This document shows positions 1 to 9,325 of a DNA stretch of 64,000 bases, in pieces (positions within the stretch are counted from its first letter, which is position 1; the number at the start of each line of letters is the position of its first letter). The notes under the pieces are model-generated. The model saw only the letters and a list, made by a program, of their open reading frames with translations. It made no database searches and was not told the origin of the DNA. This DNA is from Thermococcus camini (GTDB lineage Archaea; Methanobacteriota_B; Thermococci; Thermococcales; Thermococcaceae), in assembly GCF_904067545.1 (NCBI RefSeq), contig NZ_LR881183.1, forward strand, positions 1,802,277 through 1,866,276, read 5' to 3'. The translations under genes and the position numbers were made by a program.

Positions 1-10
1 GGTGATGAAG

Positions 11-1006
11 ATGGCAGTTAGAAAGCCCCCGATCACAACTCGCGAGTACTGGGCACCCGGTCACGCCGCCTGTGCCGGCTGCGGCTGTGCCACCGCTCTC
101 AAGCTCGCCACCAAGGCCTTCAGCGAGGCCATGGAGGAGAAGTACGGCGATCCAAACGCCTTCGCCATAGCCCAGGCCACCGGATGTATGGAGGTCGTTA
201 GTGCCGTCTTCCCGTACACCGCCTGGAAGGCCCCATGGCTTCACGTGGCATTCGAGAACGCGGCTGCAGCTGCCAGCGGTGTTGAAGCAGCATGGAAGAA
301 GCTCGGAAGGAAAGGCAAGATACTCGCCATAGGCGGTGACGGCGGTACCGCCGACATCGGTATGCAGGCGTTAAGCGGTATGCTCGAGCGCTGGCACAAC
401 GTCGTTTACCTGATGTACGACAACGAGGCCTACATGAACACAGGAATCCAGAGGTCAAGCTCCACCCCCTACGGTGCCTGGACCACCACCAGCCCGCCGG
501 GCAAGTACTCCATCGGTGAGGACAAGCCCAAGAAGTGGGTCGCCCTCATAGCTGCCGCCCACCAGGTTCCCTACGTCGCAACCGCCAGCATAGGCAACCC
601 CTTCGACTTCGTCAAGAAGATGAAGAAGGCCGCCAAGGTGGACGGCCCGGCTTTCGTCCAGGTCCAGTGTACCTGCCCGACCGGCTGGAAGAGCCCGCTC
701 GAGAAGGGCGTTGAGATAGCTCGCCTCGCCATCGAGACCGGTGTCTGGCCGCTCTTCGAGATCGAGAACGGCGACATCTGGAACATCAAGATACAGGCTC
801 CGGGAGGAGGCGCCAAGGTCAAGCGCGAGGGAGGAAGGGTCGTCGCTATCGAGTTCAAGAAGCCCATCGAGGAGTACCTCAAGCTCCAGGGCAGGTTCAA
901 GCACCTCTTCAAGCAGCCGGAAGCAATAGACGTCATGCGCGAGCAGATAAAGGCAATGTGGAAGACCATCGGCGTTGAGGTCACCCTTCCGAAGCCGGAG
1001 GAGTGA
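11..1006 (+). CDS. porB: Pyruvate:ferredoxin oxidoreductase, beta subunit
   Basis: This is the thiamine-pyrophosphate subunit of the cytoplasmic enzyme that oxidises pyruvate to acetyl-CoA and passes electrons to ferredoxin at the end of archaeal glycolysis. The 331-residue protein begins [14 protein letters not shown], as in Pyrococcus PorB. The TPP-Mg motif GDGG lies at about residues 109-112, followed by NEAYMNTG. Cysteines at about 21, 24 and 59 and in the QCTCP stretch near residue 220 fit the ligands of the proximal [4Fe-4S] cluster. The GTG and ATG at positions 2 and 5 are in frame, but GGTGAT at 1-6 is better read as the ribosome site for the ATG at 11. The gamma, delta and alpha subunits expected upstream lie outside the window. 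Confidence 0.96.
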   Translation: MAVRKPPITTREYWAPGHAACAGCGCATALKLATKAFSEAMEEKYGDPNAFAIAQATGCMEVVSAVFPYTAWKAPWLHVAFENAAAAASGVEAAWKKLGRKGKILAIGGDGGTADIGMQALSGMLERWHNVVYLMYDNEAYMNTGIQRSSSTPYGAWTTTSPPGKYSIGEDKPKKWVALIAAAHQVPYVATASIGNPFDFVKKMKKAAKVDGPAFVQVQCTCPTGWKSPLEKGVEIARLAIETGVWPLFEIENGDIWNIKIQAPGGGAKVKREGGRVVAIEFKKPIEEYLKLQGRFKHLFKQPEAIDVMREQIKAMWKTIGVEVTLPKPEE

Positions 1007-1117
1007 GTTCCTCCCCTTTTGTTTCCCATTTTAATGCCCCGATAAAAGGGAAGCAACGTCAGCCGGCGGTTCTTTTAGTGAGGTATTCTCAAAGCAACCC
1101 GTTCTGAGGTGTGAGGC

Positions 1118-1699
1118 GTGATCGGGGCGGTCCTGGCGGGGGGCAGGAGCAGGCGCTTCGGGGGCGACAAGCTCCTCGTCAGAATCGACGGCAAGCCCCT
1201 TATTCTCCACACGATTGAGAGGCTTGAGCTGGCGAGGGGAATAGACAGAGTAGTGATAATCCCATCCAGGGAGAACACCGACAGGATTCAAGCGCTCGGC
1301 TACGACATCCTCGTCGATACACTCATGATCGGCCCGATAGGCGGCATCTACACCGCGCTGAGCCTCGGCGATGTCTTCGTGGTGGCAGGGGACATGCCTC
1401 TTATCGTCCCCGATTTCATTGATTTCATCATTGATGTGTTTCAAAGGGCAAAAAAGCCGGCTTGTGTGCCCAGATGGGCAAACGGTTACCTCGAACCGCT
1501 CCATGCAGCATATTCTCAGGATTTCCTCCCGCTTCTTGGGGAAAAGATCGAGGGAGGAAACTACGCTATAAACCAGGCCGTGCGGGAAAGCGACTCCTGT
1601 TACGTGGACATCGATGAACTGCCGGAGGAATGGCGGGGGAGCCTCTTCAACGTGAACACCCGCGGGGACGTTGGAAAGCTGATGGGAAGAAACGTTTAG
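1118..1699 (+). CDS. mobA: Molybdenum cofactor guanylyltransferase (MobA-like)
   Basis: The 193-residue protein is probably the nucleotidyltransferase that adds GMP to molybdopterin (or its tungsten form) to give the dinucleotide cofactor used by enzymes such as formate dehydrogenase. The N-terminus carries the family signature LAGGRSRRFGGDK, followed by an acidic metal-binding region (VVAGDMPLI near residue 90). The start is GTG at 1118, preceded by GAGGTGTGAGG. Length and motifs agree with MobA. A related sugar or CTP nucleotidyltransferase is less likely because of the GG-S-R-FG-DK pattern. It is followed by an FmdE/ABC-transporter operon, a context that suggests metal-pterin metabolism, although that link is inferred. 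Confidence 0.85.
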   Translation: MIGAVLAGGRSRRFGGDKLLVRIDGKPLILHTIERLELARGIDRVVIIPSRENTDRIQALGYDILVDTLMIGPIGGIYTALSLGDVFVVAGDMPLIVPDFIDFIIDVFQRAKKPACVPRWANGYLEPLHAAYSQDFLPLLGEKIEGGNYAINQAVRESDSCYVDIDELPEEWRGSLFNVNTRGDVGKLMGRNV

Positions 1700-1759
1700 A
1701 TCCCCCGGTGCCCTCCCGGGAGTTGTCCCGGGCCAAAGACCCGACTATCCAACCTTTTG

Positions 1760-1767
1760 TTTATAAC
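1760..1767 (+). promoter_or_regulatory. TATA box for the FmdE-ABC transporter operon
   Basis: TTTATAAC lies about 64 nt upstream of the fmdE-like start, which predicts a transcript start near 1790 and a leader of about 34 nt. GGTGATAC immediately before the ATG at 1824 is the ribosome site. Confidence 0.6.
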
Positions 1768-1823
1768 ACCAATATCAAAAAAGTGTTAAAAATCGTGCTA
1801 CTTGATCTGAAATTGGTGATACA

Positions 1824-2528
1824 ATGCTTGAGCTCAACCGGTTGGTGGCGGAGAGAAACGCTGATGGAATACTGGAATACGCGAGAGAGTTCCACGGCCA
1901 CGTTTGCCCCTACCTCGCCCTGGGAATACGGGCGTCGCTGATAGCGATGGAGGAGCTCGGGGTTGGGAGGCTCGACTACTCCGGCAGCGTCGATGAGTCG
2001 GTACTCGCGATAGTCGAAGTAAACAGCTGCTTCACCGACGGCGTCCAGGTCACCACGGGCTGCACCCTCGGCAACAATTCGCTGGTGTACCTCGACCTCG
2101 GAAAAACCGCCCTGACGCTCGTAAAGCGCTCCACGTGGGAGGGCGTCAGGGTTTACGTCGACGGGGAAAAGCTGAGGAGGCACTATCCCCCCGAAGCTCT
2201 CGAGCTGTTCAACAAGGTCGTCAGGGAGCGGAGGGGAACCGAAGAGGAGAGGAAGCGCCTGTGGGAACTGTGGGAGAGGGTAGCGAGAACCATGCTCCAC
2301 CTCCCCAAGGAAGAATTCAAAATCGAGAGCGTAAAGGTTCCCCCAATAGAACAGGCACCGATAGTTGAGAGCGCCCGCTGCTCAAAGTGCGGCGAGCTGT
2401 TCATGGAACCGAAGGCGGTTTACATAAACGGCGAACCCTTCTGCCTCCGATGCGCCGGCGAGGCATACCTAGGGGTCGTCGGCAGGGGCATAGTGGAGAT
2501 CAACCAAACCGCTCCAAGGGGGTGCTGA
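1824..2528 (+). CDS. FmdE-family protein with C-terminal zinc finger
   Basis: The 234-residue protein has the FmdE core ([16 protein letters not shown] at about residues 26-41, and conserved cysteines in [10 protein letters not shown] and TTGCTLGN) followed by a treble-clef-like zinc finger (CSKCGELF...CLRCAG near residues 187-214). FmdE proteins were named from the tungsten formylmethanofuran dehydrogenase operon. Their role is unknown, but the H-x-C motif is thought to bind metal. Thermococcales do not make methane, so the dehydrogenase link cannot be literal. The gene leads an operon with a metal-chelate ABC importer: its stop is one base from the next ATG. A role in handling the imported metal is the most reasonable inference. 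Confidence 0.85.
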   Translation: MLELNRLVAERNADGILEYAREFHGHVCPYLALGIRASLIAMEELGVGRLDYSGSVDESVLAIVEVNSCFTDGVQVTTGCTLGNNSLVYLDLGKTALTLVKRSTWEGVRVYVDGEKLRRHYPPEALELFNKVVRERRGTEEERKRLWELWERVARTMLHLPKEEFKIESVKVPPIEQAPIVESARCSKCGELFMEPKAVYINGEPFCLRCAGEAYLGVVGRGIVEINQTAPRGC

Positions 2529-2529
2529 C

Positions 2530-3669
2530 ATGGGAAAAGTTATGAAACGGCTGCTCGCGGTTTTCCTCATACTGCTGACCGTCTCCCTGAGCGGGTGCAT
2601 CGGAAGTACCGCCGGGAAAAGCGGGTCAGAGACCACGACCGGAACCATAACCGTCACCGATGCGCTGGGAAGGACCGTAGAGGTTCCTGCCCACGTTGAA
2701 AGGGTCGTTGCGGCGGGGCCGGGTGCGCTCAGGCTGGTCGTTTACCTCAACGCGAGCGACATGGTGGTTGGCGTTGAGGACTTCGAGAAGAGGTACTCAT
2801 TCGGGAGGCCGTACATCATAGCCCATCCGGAGCTTAAAGAGCTTCCCAGCATAGGCCCCGGCGGCCCCGGAAAGCTGCCGGATTTCGAGGCCCTGATAAA
2901 GCTTAAGCCTGACGTGATATTCATCACCTACGTCGATGTCAAGACCGCAGACGAGATAGGGGAGAAGACGGGTATTCCTGTCGTCGTGCTCAGCTACGGG
3001 GAGCTGGCGACCTTCGATAACGAGGAGCTGTTCAAATCGCTCGAGCTGGCCGGGAGGATTCTCAACAGGGAGGAGCGCGCCAGGGAAGTCATAGCCTTCC
3101 TAAAATCCGCGCAGGAGGACCTCCTGAAGCGCACGGAAGGCGTCGAGCCGAAGAGCGCATACGTGGGTGGCATCGGCTACAAGGGCGCCCACGGGATAGA
3201 GAGCACGGAGGCAGGGTACCCGCCGTTTGCGGCGGTTCATGCAAAGAACGTCGCCGATGAGCTGGGGAGCGGCCACAAATCCATCGACGTGGAAAAGCTC
3301 CTCGAATGGCAGCCGGAGTACATCTTCATAGACGAGGGAGGGCTTAAGCTTATCCTCGACGACTACAGAAAGAACCCAGACTTCTACAACTCCCTCAGCG
3401 CAGTGAAAGAGGGCAACGTTTACGGCATACTGCCGTACAACTTCTACACCACCAACATAGGCACGGCCCTGGCGGATGCCTACTTCATAGGAAAAGTCCT
3501 CTATCCCGAGCGCTTTAAAGATGTAGACCCGGCTGAGAAGGCGGACGATATATACAGGTTCCTCCTCGGAAAGCCCGTTTACACCGTCATGGCGGACCAG
3601 TTCGGAGGCTTCGGGAGCATAGACCTCTCCAACGGGACCGTGAAGCACTCACTACCGACGTCACCGTGA
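2530..3669 (+). CDS. ABC importer substrate-binding lipoprotein (FecB/BtuF/TroA-like)
   Basis: The 379-residue secreted protein has a lipoprotein signal ending LSGC (Cys23), a Thr/Ser/Gly-rich linker and a periplasmic-binding-protein fold, with the typical opening phrase [14 protein letters not shown] at about residues 38-51. The family binds ferric siderophores, cobalamin, haem or metal chelates. The ligand here cannot be read from sequence. Residues such as [10 protein letters not shown] and [11 protein letters not shown] are typical of the clade. It sits between the FmdE-like gene and the permease, and its TGA overlaps the next start (GTGATG). The paired FmdE protein makes iron, tungsten, molybdenum or cobalt candidate cargoes. 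Confidence 0.88.
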   Translation: MGKVMKRLLAVFLILLTVSLSGCIGSTAGKSGSETTTGTITVTDALGRTVEVPAHVERVVAAGPGALRLVVYLNASDMVVGVEDFEKRYSFGRPYIIAHPELKELPSIGPGGPGKLPDFEALIKLKPDVIFITYVDVKTADEIGEKTGIPVVVLSYGELATFDNEELFKSLELAGRILNREERAREVIAFLKSAQEDLLKRTEGVEPKSAYVGGIGYKGAHGIESTEAGYPPFAAVHAKNVADELGSGHKSIDVEKLLEWQPEYIFIDEGGLKLILDDYRKNPDFYNSLSAVKEGNVYGILPYNFYTTNIGTALADAYFIGKVLYPERFKDVDPAEKADDIYRFLLGKPVYTVMADQFGGFGSIDLSNGTVKHSLPTSP

Positions 3670-4706
3670 TGAAAATGGACTACGAGAGGTACACCGCCAA
3701 AAAGCTCTCCATTGGCATTTTCCTCTTTCTCCTCACGGCCCTGGTTAGCCTGTACTCCCTCTCCCACGGCTCGTATGAACTCACACCCCGCGAGGTTCTG
3801 GAGGCGCTCCTCGGGGGAGAGGGGGGCGCGAGCCTCGTCGTCTGGAAAGTCAGGCTTCCCCGCATAGCCGCGGGCCTCCTCGTGGGGGCCACCCTGGCCA
3901 TAGCAGGTGCCGTCATGCAGGGCTTCCTCAGGAACCCGCTGGCCACGCCATTCACGATGGGGGTTTCCCACGGCGCGATGTTCGGGGCCTCCCTCGCGAT
4001 ACTCCTTGGGGCAGGCTACGCCGAGAGCTCCGGCAGGATATCCCTTGACAACCCCTACGCCGTCGTCCTCTTCGCCTTCCTGGGAGCCATAAGCGCCACG
4101 GCGGTAATACTGCTCCTCGCGAAGCTGAGGGGACTGAGCCCGGAGGCGATAATCCTGGCGGGAGTAGCGATGAGCTCCCTGTTCGTGGCCCTGACCACCC
4201 TCGCCCAGTACTTCGCCGACGAGCTTCAGCTCGCCGCTATGGTTTACTGGAGCTTCGGGGACCTCGGCAGGGCCACATGGAGGGAAGATGCCATAATGGC
4301 CGCCCTCTTCATCCCGGTCCTCGGGTACTTCATCGTCAAGCGCTGGGACCTGAACGCCGCAGCCATGGGCGACGAGGTGGCGAAGAGCGTTGGCGTTGAT
4401 GTTGAGCGGGTGAGGCTGATCTCCACGTTCCTCGCGGCCCTGATAACCGCGGTCAGCGTTGCCTTCGTGGGGGTCATCGGCTTCGTCGGCCTGATAGCCC
4501 CTCACGCGGTGAGGCTGGTGGCAGGCGGAGATCACCGCTTCCTGATTCCCCTGTCGGCGCTGGCGGGGGCGCTCCTCCTTGTAACTGCCGACACCATCGC
4601 GAGACTCATCCTGTCGCCGATGATACTCCCGGTGGGTATAGTAACGTCCTTCCTCGGCGCGCCGACGTTCATCTACCTGCTGGTGAGGATGGAGGGAAGG
4701 AGATGA
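3669..4706 (+). CDS. ABC importer permease, FecCD/BtuC family
   Basis: This 345-residue integral membrane protein would form the homodimeric channel of the importer. It is hydrophobic throughout, with about nine or ten membrane segments. It contains the family pattern VMQGFLRNPLATPFTMGVSHGA near residues 81-102 (position-specific motif around GxxxQ..RNPLA.P) and the coupling-region phrase GFVGLIAPHAVR near residue 270. The start is ambiguous among GTG 3666, ATG 3669 and ATG 3675. All overlap or abut the upstream stop, which implies translational coupling. The ATPase gene follows with an ATGA overlap. Confidence 0.92.
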   Translation: MKMDYERYTAKKLSIGIFLFLLTALVSLYSLSHGSYELTPREVLEALLGGEGGASLVVWKVRLPRIAAGLLVGATLAIAGAVMQGFLRNPLATPFTMGVSHGAMFGASLAILLGAGYAESSGRISLDNPYAVVLFAFLGAISATAVILLLAKLRGLSPEAIILAGVAMSSLFVALTTLAQYFADELQLAAMVYWSFGDLGRATWREDAIMAALFIPVLGYFIVKRWDLNAAAMGDEVAKSVGVDVERVRLISTFLAALITAVSVAFVGVIGFVGLIAPHAVRLVAGGDHRFLIPLSALAGALLLVTADTIARLILSPMILPVGIVTSFLGAPTFIYLLVRMEGRR

Positions 4707-5467
4707 AGCCGTCATCCAAAAAGACCGTCCTGAGCGCCAGAAACCTGCGGTTCTCGTACAACGGCTCCGAGGTGCTCGGGGGGATCAGCCTGGACGTTAA
4801 GGAAGGCGAATTCGTGGCTGTGCTCGGGCCCAACGGTGCTGGTAAGAGCACCCTCGTGAAGTGCCTGGCGGGGATACTGAACTGCGGCGGAGTGGAAGCC
4901 TCTGGACGGCCCCTCCGTGAATACTCAAGGGACGAACTGGCGCGCCTCATCGCCTACGTCCCTCAGAGAACAGAGCCGGGGTTCATGACGGTCTTCGACA
5001 CGGTGCTCCTCGGGAGGAGGCCCCACATGGGGCTGAGGCCCTCAAAGAGGGACATCGAGGCTGTCAGGGCAGCCCTGAGGACGCTCGGGATAGAGAACCT
5101 GGCGGCCAAAACTACGAACAGGCTGAGCGGCGGTGAGCTTCAGAAGGTTGGAATAGCCCGGGCCCTCGCCCAGGAGCCCAGAATACTCATCATGGACGAG
5201 CCAACGAACAACCTGGACATAAGGAGCCAGCTGGAGGTTATGAGACTCGCCAGGACGTTCTCCAGTGAGGGAGGAACCGCGATAGTGGTGATGCACGACG
5301 TCAATCTGGCGCTGCGCTTCGCGAAGAGGTTCATCTTCATGAAGAAGGGAATGATTGTGGCAGATGGAGGTCTTGAGATTCTCGACGGGGGGCTCTTCAG
5401 AGAGGTTTACGGCGTGGACGTTGAGATCGGGGAGATACGGGGCATACCCGCCGTCGTCCCGATTTGA
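4703..5467 (+). CDS. ABC importer ATPase (FecE/BtuD family)
   Basis: The 254-residue ATPase powers the FecB/FecC-type importer encoded just upstream. It has Walker A GPNGAGKST (about residues 45-53), Q-loop PQRTE, signature LSGGELQK, Walker B ILIMDEPTNNLD and switch histidine VMHDV. The start ATGA overlaps the permease stop, completing a four-gene FmdE-SBP-permease-ATPase operon. Motifs are intact, so the transporter is expected to be functional. Substrate specificity is unknown. Confidence 0.92.
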   Translation: MKPSSKKTVLSARNLRFSYNGSEVLGGISLDVKEGEFVAVLGPNGAGKSTLVKCLAGILNCGGVEASGRPLREYSRDELARLIAYVPQRTEPGFMTVFDTVLLGRRPHMGLRPSKRDIEAVRAALRTLGIENLAAKTTNRLSGGELQKVGIARALAQEPRILIMDEPTNNLDIRSQLEVMRLARTFSSEGGTAIVVMHDVNLALRFAKRFIFMKKGMIVADGGLEILDGGLFREVYGVDVEIGEIRGIPAVVPI

Positions 5468-5509
5468 AGTACCCAAATATGGGCAATATTGTCAGATTTT
5501 TGGACAAAA

Positions 5510-5517
5510 CTTTTAAG
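5510..5517 (+). promoter_or_regulatory. TATA box deciding the mrp start
   Basis: CTTTTAAG lies 35 nt before the ATG at 5552, which has GGAGGTGA as ribosome site. The frame stays open upstream to a TTG at 5489, but that codon precedes the TATA box, so the longer reading is not a likely product. Confidence 0.65.
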
Positions 5518-5551
5518 CACCTTAGGCCAACCAAAGCCGGAGGTGAATGAG

Positions 5552-6442
5552 ATGACGATCAAAGCTCCCACACTCAACATAGGCGGACTGGGCGCTGACC
5601 CCCTCACCCAGAGGATAAACGAGAAGCAGGAGAAGTGGACGTACAAGATAGCCGTCCTGAGCGGCAAGGGCGGCGTTGGCAAGAGCACCGTTGCTGTCAA
5701 CCTCGCCGCCGCTCTGGCAAAGAAGGGCTACTTCGTCGGAATACTCGACGCGGACATACACGGACCGAACGTCGCCAAGATGCTCGGCGTTGACAGGGCC
5801 GAGGTTCTGGCCGAGAAGATGGAAGACGGCAGGTTTGAGATGATACCCCCGATGAACGACTTCCTCGGCCAGACGACTCCGATAAAGGTCATGAGCATGG
5901 GCTTCCTCGTCCCGGACGACCAGCCGATAATCTGGCGCGGTTCGCTCGTCACCAAAGCCATCAAGCAGCTCCTCGGCGACGTCAAGTGGGGTTCGCTGGA
6001 CTTCATGATAATCGACTTCCCACCTGGAACCGGCGACGAGATACTCACCGTTACCCAGACCCTCAAGCTCGACGCCGCGGTAATAGTCACCACTCCTCAG
6101 GAGGTCGCTTTGCTCGACACCGGCAAGGCGGTTAACATGATGAAGAAGATGGAGGTGCCCTACGTCGCTGTCGTCGAGAACATGAGCTACCTCATCTGCC
6201 CGCACTGCGGCGGCGAGATAGACATCTTCGGCAAGGGCGGCGGGAAGAAGCTCGCCGAGAAGGAAGGCGTTGACTTCCTCGGCGGCATACCCATAGACCT
6301 CAAGGCCAGGGAGGCCAGCGATGCCGGCATCCCCATAGTCCTCTACGAGGACACGGTTGCCGCCAAGGCCTTCATGGAGATAGTTGACAAGCTCATCGAG
6401 AAGCTCGAAGAGATGAAGGCGGACGAATCTAAAGCGGAGTAA
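5552..6442 (+). CDS. Mrp/NBP35 (ApbC) family Fe-S cluster carrier ATPase
   Basis: The 296-residue cytoplasmic P-loop ATPase is expected to assemble or deliver [4Fe-4S] clusters to apo-proteins, which are abundant in this ferredoxin-based metabolism. It shows the deviant Walker A SGKGGVGKST near residues 34-43, DADIHGPN, the DFPPGTGD switch and the C-terminal cluster-bridging CPHCGG motif following ENMSYLI. The N-terminus (about 30 residues) is a short extension typical of archaeal ApbC. It has its own promoter, so it is separate from the transporter operon upstream. Confidence 0.93.
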   Translation: MTIKAPTLNIGGLGADPLTQRINEKQEKWTYKIAVLSGKGGVGKSTVAVNLAAALAKKGYFVGILDADIHGPNVAKMLGVDRAEVLAEKMEDGRFEMIPPMNDFLGQTTPIKVMSMGFLVPDDQPIIWRGSLVTKAIKQLLGDVKWGSLDFMIIDFPPGTGDEILTVTQTLKLDAAVIVTTPQEVALLDTGKAVNMMKKMEVPYVAVVENMSYLICPHCGGEIDIFGKGGGKKLAEKEGVDFLGGIPIDLKAREASDAGIPIVLYEDTVAAKAFMEIVDKLIEKLEEMKADESKAE

Positions 6443-6524
6443 TCCCCCATTATTCCCTCCTTCTTTATAGGTCCCCTGCATTAACTTTTTAACCACCTCC
6501 GGGTATCTCATCGGGAGGGAGAGC

Positions 6525-7892
6525 ATGAAGAGGGTTCCCGTTCTAATCGCGCTCATCCTCCTGCTGGCGGTTCCATTCGTTTCTGCCGGCGAGCTGGCAT
6601 ATTATCCAAACCCCGAAGAGTTCCAGGCGTTTCTGAGCTCAAATTCCACCTACACCGTCGTCCCGGGCAACGAGAGCTGGGCGATGGGCTGGGCATACTA
6701 CGTGGACGAAAAGCTCTACACAGTCAAGCGTCATGGAAACGACACCCTGGTTCTCGTCGGTAACGTTTACAACAACGAGCTCATGGCGTCCGTCTGGAAC
6801 CGGACGGGACTCCCCGCGAACGCCTCCCTTCTCCCATCCATCGTCGTCCTCAACGGCACGGTTCTCATAACGGGCTCGGAGGACAGCATCCACCTCACGG
6901 AGAGGGCATTTGAGGGACTGTGGAATCCCCCCAGAGGCTCGGTGGCCACATTTCTGACGCTGGCCTTCACCATAATCATCGTGTTCCTGGTTCTCCTCAG
7001 CGGCGACGACAGCCACGCGGGAAGGTTCTACGCGCTGGCGGCTTCCCTCTTCCTGGTCTGGTACCTCACGGCGGAGAGACCCAGGCTCACTGACGAATTT
7101 CTGGCATACCTCTCGTCCGCCCTAAAATTCGCGGCCGGCGGCTCCCCGGATTCCCCCCTGAGCGCCATCATGGGAGCAGTCTTCAGAACGGTGCCCCCCA
7201 TCGAGGAGAACATAATCTTCGTCCACTGGCTCCTTATACTCATAATAATGTCTTTCGCGTTCTACCTGGCGCCGAAGAGGTCCCGCGAGCTGGGCTTTCT
7301 GGTCTTCGGGCTGACCTTCGTCGCCCCGATGTTCAGGGAGAGCTTCCGTGAGGTAAGCGGCGGTGCCCTGGGCCTCGCGGGTTTCATGATAGCCCTCGCG
7401 ATAGTGAGCAACGTGACGTTCTCGCCCGAGAGGTGGAAGGCGCTCATTCAGACGGGTGTGCTGTCCCTGTTCACCCTCCTGGCGGTGGCGATAAATCCCT
7501 ACCTCGTCCTTATGCCGCTGATATTCGTGATAGCGTTCCCCAAAAGGCACCTCAGAAACTACGCGTACCTGCTCATAACGGGAATCGGCGTCTTCCTGCT
7601 CTACGAGGCCTTTGGACTGCCTCTGGACATACCATCAAACATGGACCCCAGGGCACCCGCACACGTCAGGGACTTCCTGCTGAACGGCTCCCTCACGATC
7701 GCAACTGCAGTTTACGCGATCGCGGGAAGAGAAAAAGGCATAAGAATGAAGGGACAAACGGCATTTCTGCTCCTGATGACCCTGGTCTACATCCCGGCGG
7801 CGCTCTTCGTGCCTGCCATGTTCCCCTACTGCTTCGTCCTGCTGGCGGCCCTCGCGGTCCGCCTGATCCACGGGCTCACTCCCCGAACTTGA
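6525..7892 (+). CDS. Polytopic membrane protein of unknown function with N-terminal extracellular domain
   Basis: I do not recognise this 455-residue protein. It has a signal peptide (about residues 1-21, ending VSAGE), an extracellular region of about 120 residues with several N-glycosylation sequons, and then about nine or ten hydrophobic segments from residue 145 to the end. A charged loop (LSGDDSHAGR) follows the first segment. The ribosome site GGGAGGGAG precedes the ATG. The last 17 bases overlap the convergent DUF2110 gene. No catalytic motif was seen. A transporter or surface-lipid enzyme are both possible. Confidence 0.75.
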   Translation: MKRVPVLIALILLLAVPFVSAGELAYYPNPEEFQAFLSSNSTYTVVPGNESWAMGWAYYVDEKLYTVKRHGNDTLVLVGNVYNNELMASVWNRTGLPANASLLPSIVVLNGTVLITGSEDSIHLTERAFEGLWNPPRGSVATFLTLAFTIIIVFLVLLSGDDSHAGRFYALAASLFLVWYLTAERPRLTDEFLAYLSSALKFAAGGSPDSPLSAIMGAVFRTVPPIEENIIFVHWLLILIIMSFAFYLAPKRSRELGFLVFGLTFVAPMFRESFREVSGGALGLAGFMIALAIVSNVTFSPERWKALIQTGVLSLFTLLAVAINPYLVLMPLIFVIAFPKRHLRNYAYLLITGIGVFLLYEAFGLPLDIPSNMDPRAPAHVRDFLLNGSLTIATAVYAIAGREKGIRMKGQTAFLLLMTLVYIPAALFVPAMFPYCFVLLAALAVRLIHGLTPRT

Positions 7893-8619
7893 TGGCGCCG
7901 ATGAGGGTTCCCTTCAGGTGTGGCCCTATCTCCTTGATTATGCCCGGTGCCTGGGTGCCCTTCTTGAGTATGAGGAGCGTCTCCATGAGGCCCAGCTCCT
8001 CTATGCGCCTGACGTCCCTGCCGTGGCCGGTCTGGATGAGGGCCTTCTCAACGTTCTCGCTAACCGTCCCGGTTATGAAGAGCTTGTCGTGACCGTCGTT
8101 GAGCCAGGAGTTTATCCTCTTCAGCTGGGAGTCGCTGAAGGCCAGCTCAACCTCCCTGGCACCGAACTCTACCTCCCTGACGGTTACCTCGATGGGGAGG
8201 TTGTCAACCCAGCCGAACCTGCCTATCATCCCCCTGACCGGGATCTCACCGAAGGTCTCCTTCAGGTAGTAGAGGGGCAGGAGGGCGTCCTTCGGCCTCG
8301 GACTGAAGATTCCAATGTCAACGTAGGCGCCGTAGCCAACCTTCCCGAGGTCTATGAAGCGGCCGCGGTAGGTCTCTCCCTCTTTAACCGCGCTCAGCCT
8401 GTACGGAACCTCGCCGAACTCATCGCGCACCAGGTTCGCGCTTATCTCCTCGTCCTCCCCGGCAAGGGAGACCTTCACCCAGTTCTTCTTAACCGCGGAA
8501 AGCTTCCACTTAACTTCCAGATCGCCCAGAAGGGACCTTAGCTTCCTGTCGAGTTTAAGAAAACCGCTCCTGTCACCGTAAACTTTCTCCAGAATAACCA
8601 CTTCTTCCATTCCCACCAT
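7876..8619 (-). CDS. DUF2110 family protein
   Basis: The 247-residue archaeal protein has no established function. The middle part (ETYRGRFIDLGKVGYGAYVD, about residues 91-110) resembles an S1/OB-like strand pattern found in RNA-binding proteins, and I infer a nucleic-acid role only from that. It is the second gene after tfe on the same strand, with 27 bases between them, so it is probably co-transcribed with this basal transcription factor. The start may be ATG 8619 or ATG 8610 (MEEVVILEKVYG). The ribosome sites of both are weak. Confidence 0.8.
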   Translation of the reverse strand: MVGMEEVVILEKVYGDRSGFLKLDRKLRSLLGDLEVKWKLSAVKKNWVKVSLAGEDEEISANLVRDEFGEVPYRLSAVKEGETYRGRFIDLGKVGYGAYVDIGIFSPRPKDALLPLYYLKETFGEIPVRGMIGRFGWVDNLPIEVTVREVEFGAREVELAFSDSQLKRINSWLNDGHDKLFITGTVSENVEKALIQTGHGRDVRRIEELGLMETLLILKKGTQAPGIIKEIGPHLKGTLIGAIKFGE

Positions 8620-8646
8620 CCCCGAAGTTCATTAAAGGAAAGCCAT

Positions 8647-9183
8647 TCAGTTGGACTTCTTTCTGGGCTTCTTCCTGAGGCCAAGTTCTATCTCAAGCTC
8701 CTCGATGCGTCTCTTGAGCTCCTCCACGACCTCGGTGTTGTCGTACTGCATGAGCATCGCACCACATATCGGGCACTGGAACTCGTACTCCATGGCCTCG
8801 TCGAAGGTAAGCTTTGGATGACCCGGTGTACCGCAGTGGTAGTATATCTCGCTGGTCTCCTCCTCCAGCATCTCCCTGAGCTTCTTGAGCTCAGCCATCT
8901 TTCTGGAGCGGATTATCTCTGGGAGGCGCTTGATCTCAAGGCGCCAGTAGTAGTAATACCAGCCGGTCTCCTTGTCGCGGATGCGCTTGAACTCAGCCAG
9001 GCCCTGGTCGTAGAGCATGTAGAGAACCTTTCTCACCGTATTAACGCGTATCTCCGTTATCTCCGCAAGTTCCTCGTCCGTGGCTTCCTTCTTCTTCTCG
9101 AGAGCCTTAATTACCTCAACGGCCTCCTCGCCGCCCATATCCATTGCAAGTTCGAGGAGCTCCTTGTTCTTCCGCCTTGCCAC
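8647..9183 (-). CDS. tfe: Transcription initiation factor E, alpha subunit
   Basis: TFE helps RNA polymerase open promoters together with TBP and TFB. The 178-residue protein has an N-terminal winged helix (about residues 1-90, with [20 protein letters not shown] as recognition region), a helical linker and a zinc-ribbon region near residues 114-145, ending CPICGAML. The first half of the ribbon reads [10 protein letters not shown], with one cysteine and a histidine where a second Cys is usual, then the acidic C-terminal helix. The start is GTG at 9183 with GGAGGT seven bases upstream. A TATA box lies at 9263-9272. Confidence 0.95.
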   Translation of the reverse strand: MARRKNKELLELAMDMGGEEAVEVIKALEKKKEATDEELAEITEIRVNTVRKVLYMLYDQGLAEFKRIRDKETGWYYYYWRLEIKRLPEIIRSRKMAELKKLREMLEEETSEIYYHCGTPGHPKLTFDEAMEYEFQCPICGAMLMQYDNTEVVEELKRRIEELEIELGLRKKPRKKSN

Positions 9184-9262
9184 AGTAACGACCTCCAGAG
9201 AATATTCGACCCCCTGACTTCACGCCCACAAAGCTGTCCAATATTAAACTATGTGGGCTGGA

Positions 9263-9272
9263 CTATATATAG
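9263..9272 (-). promoter_or_regulatory. TATA box for tfe-DUF2110 operon
   Basis: The self-complementary CTATATATAG predicts a transcript start near 9240 and a leader of roughly 55 nt before the GTG of tfe. The rest of this intergenic region (9184-9325) shows nothing else convincing. Confidence 0.55.
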
Positions 9273-9325
9273 GTTTTTGTCATATTTCCAACCACAATGA
9301 ACAGAAAAGAACATCAAATGAAAGT

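Noticed and set aside
1813-1823. Additional Tgr-like half-sites (GTGATA) before several genes
   Set aside because: They are ribosome binding sites GGTGATA without the TATCAC partner at five bases.
3579-4715. A 378-codon minus-strand frame opposite the FecCD-like permease
   Set aside because: Composition (Arg, Gly, Glu, His-rich) is typical of antisense shadow; it would overlap three well-supported genes.
5489-5551. A 21-codon N-terminal extension of the Mrp protein from TTG 5489
   Set aside because: It lies upstream of the TATA box at 5510 and homologues begin near MTIKAPTLNIGG.
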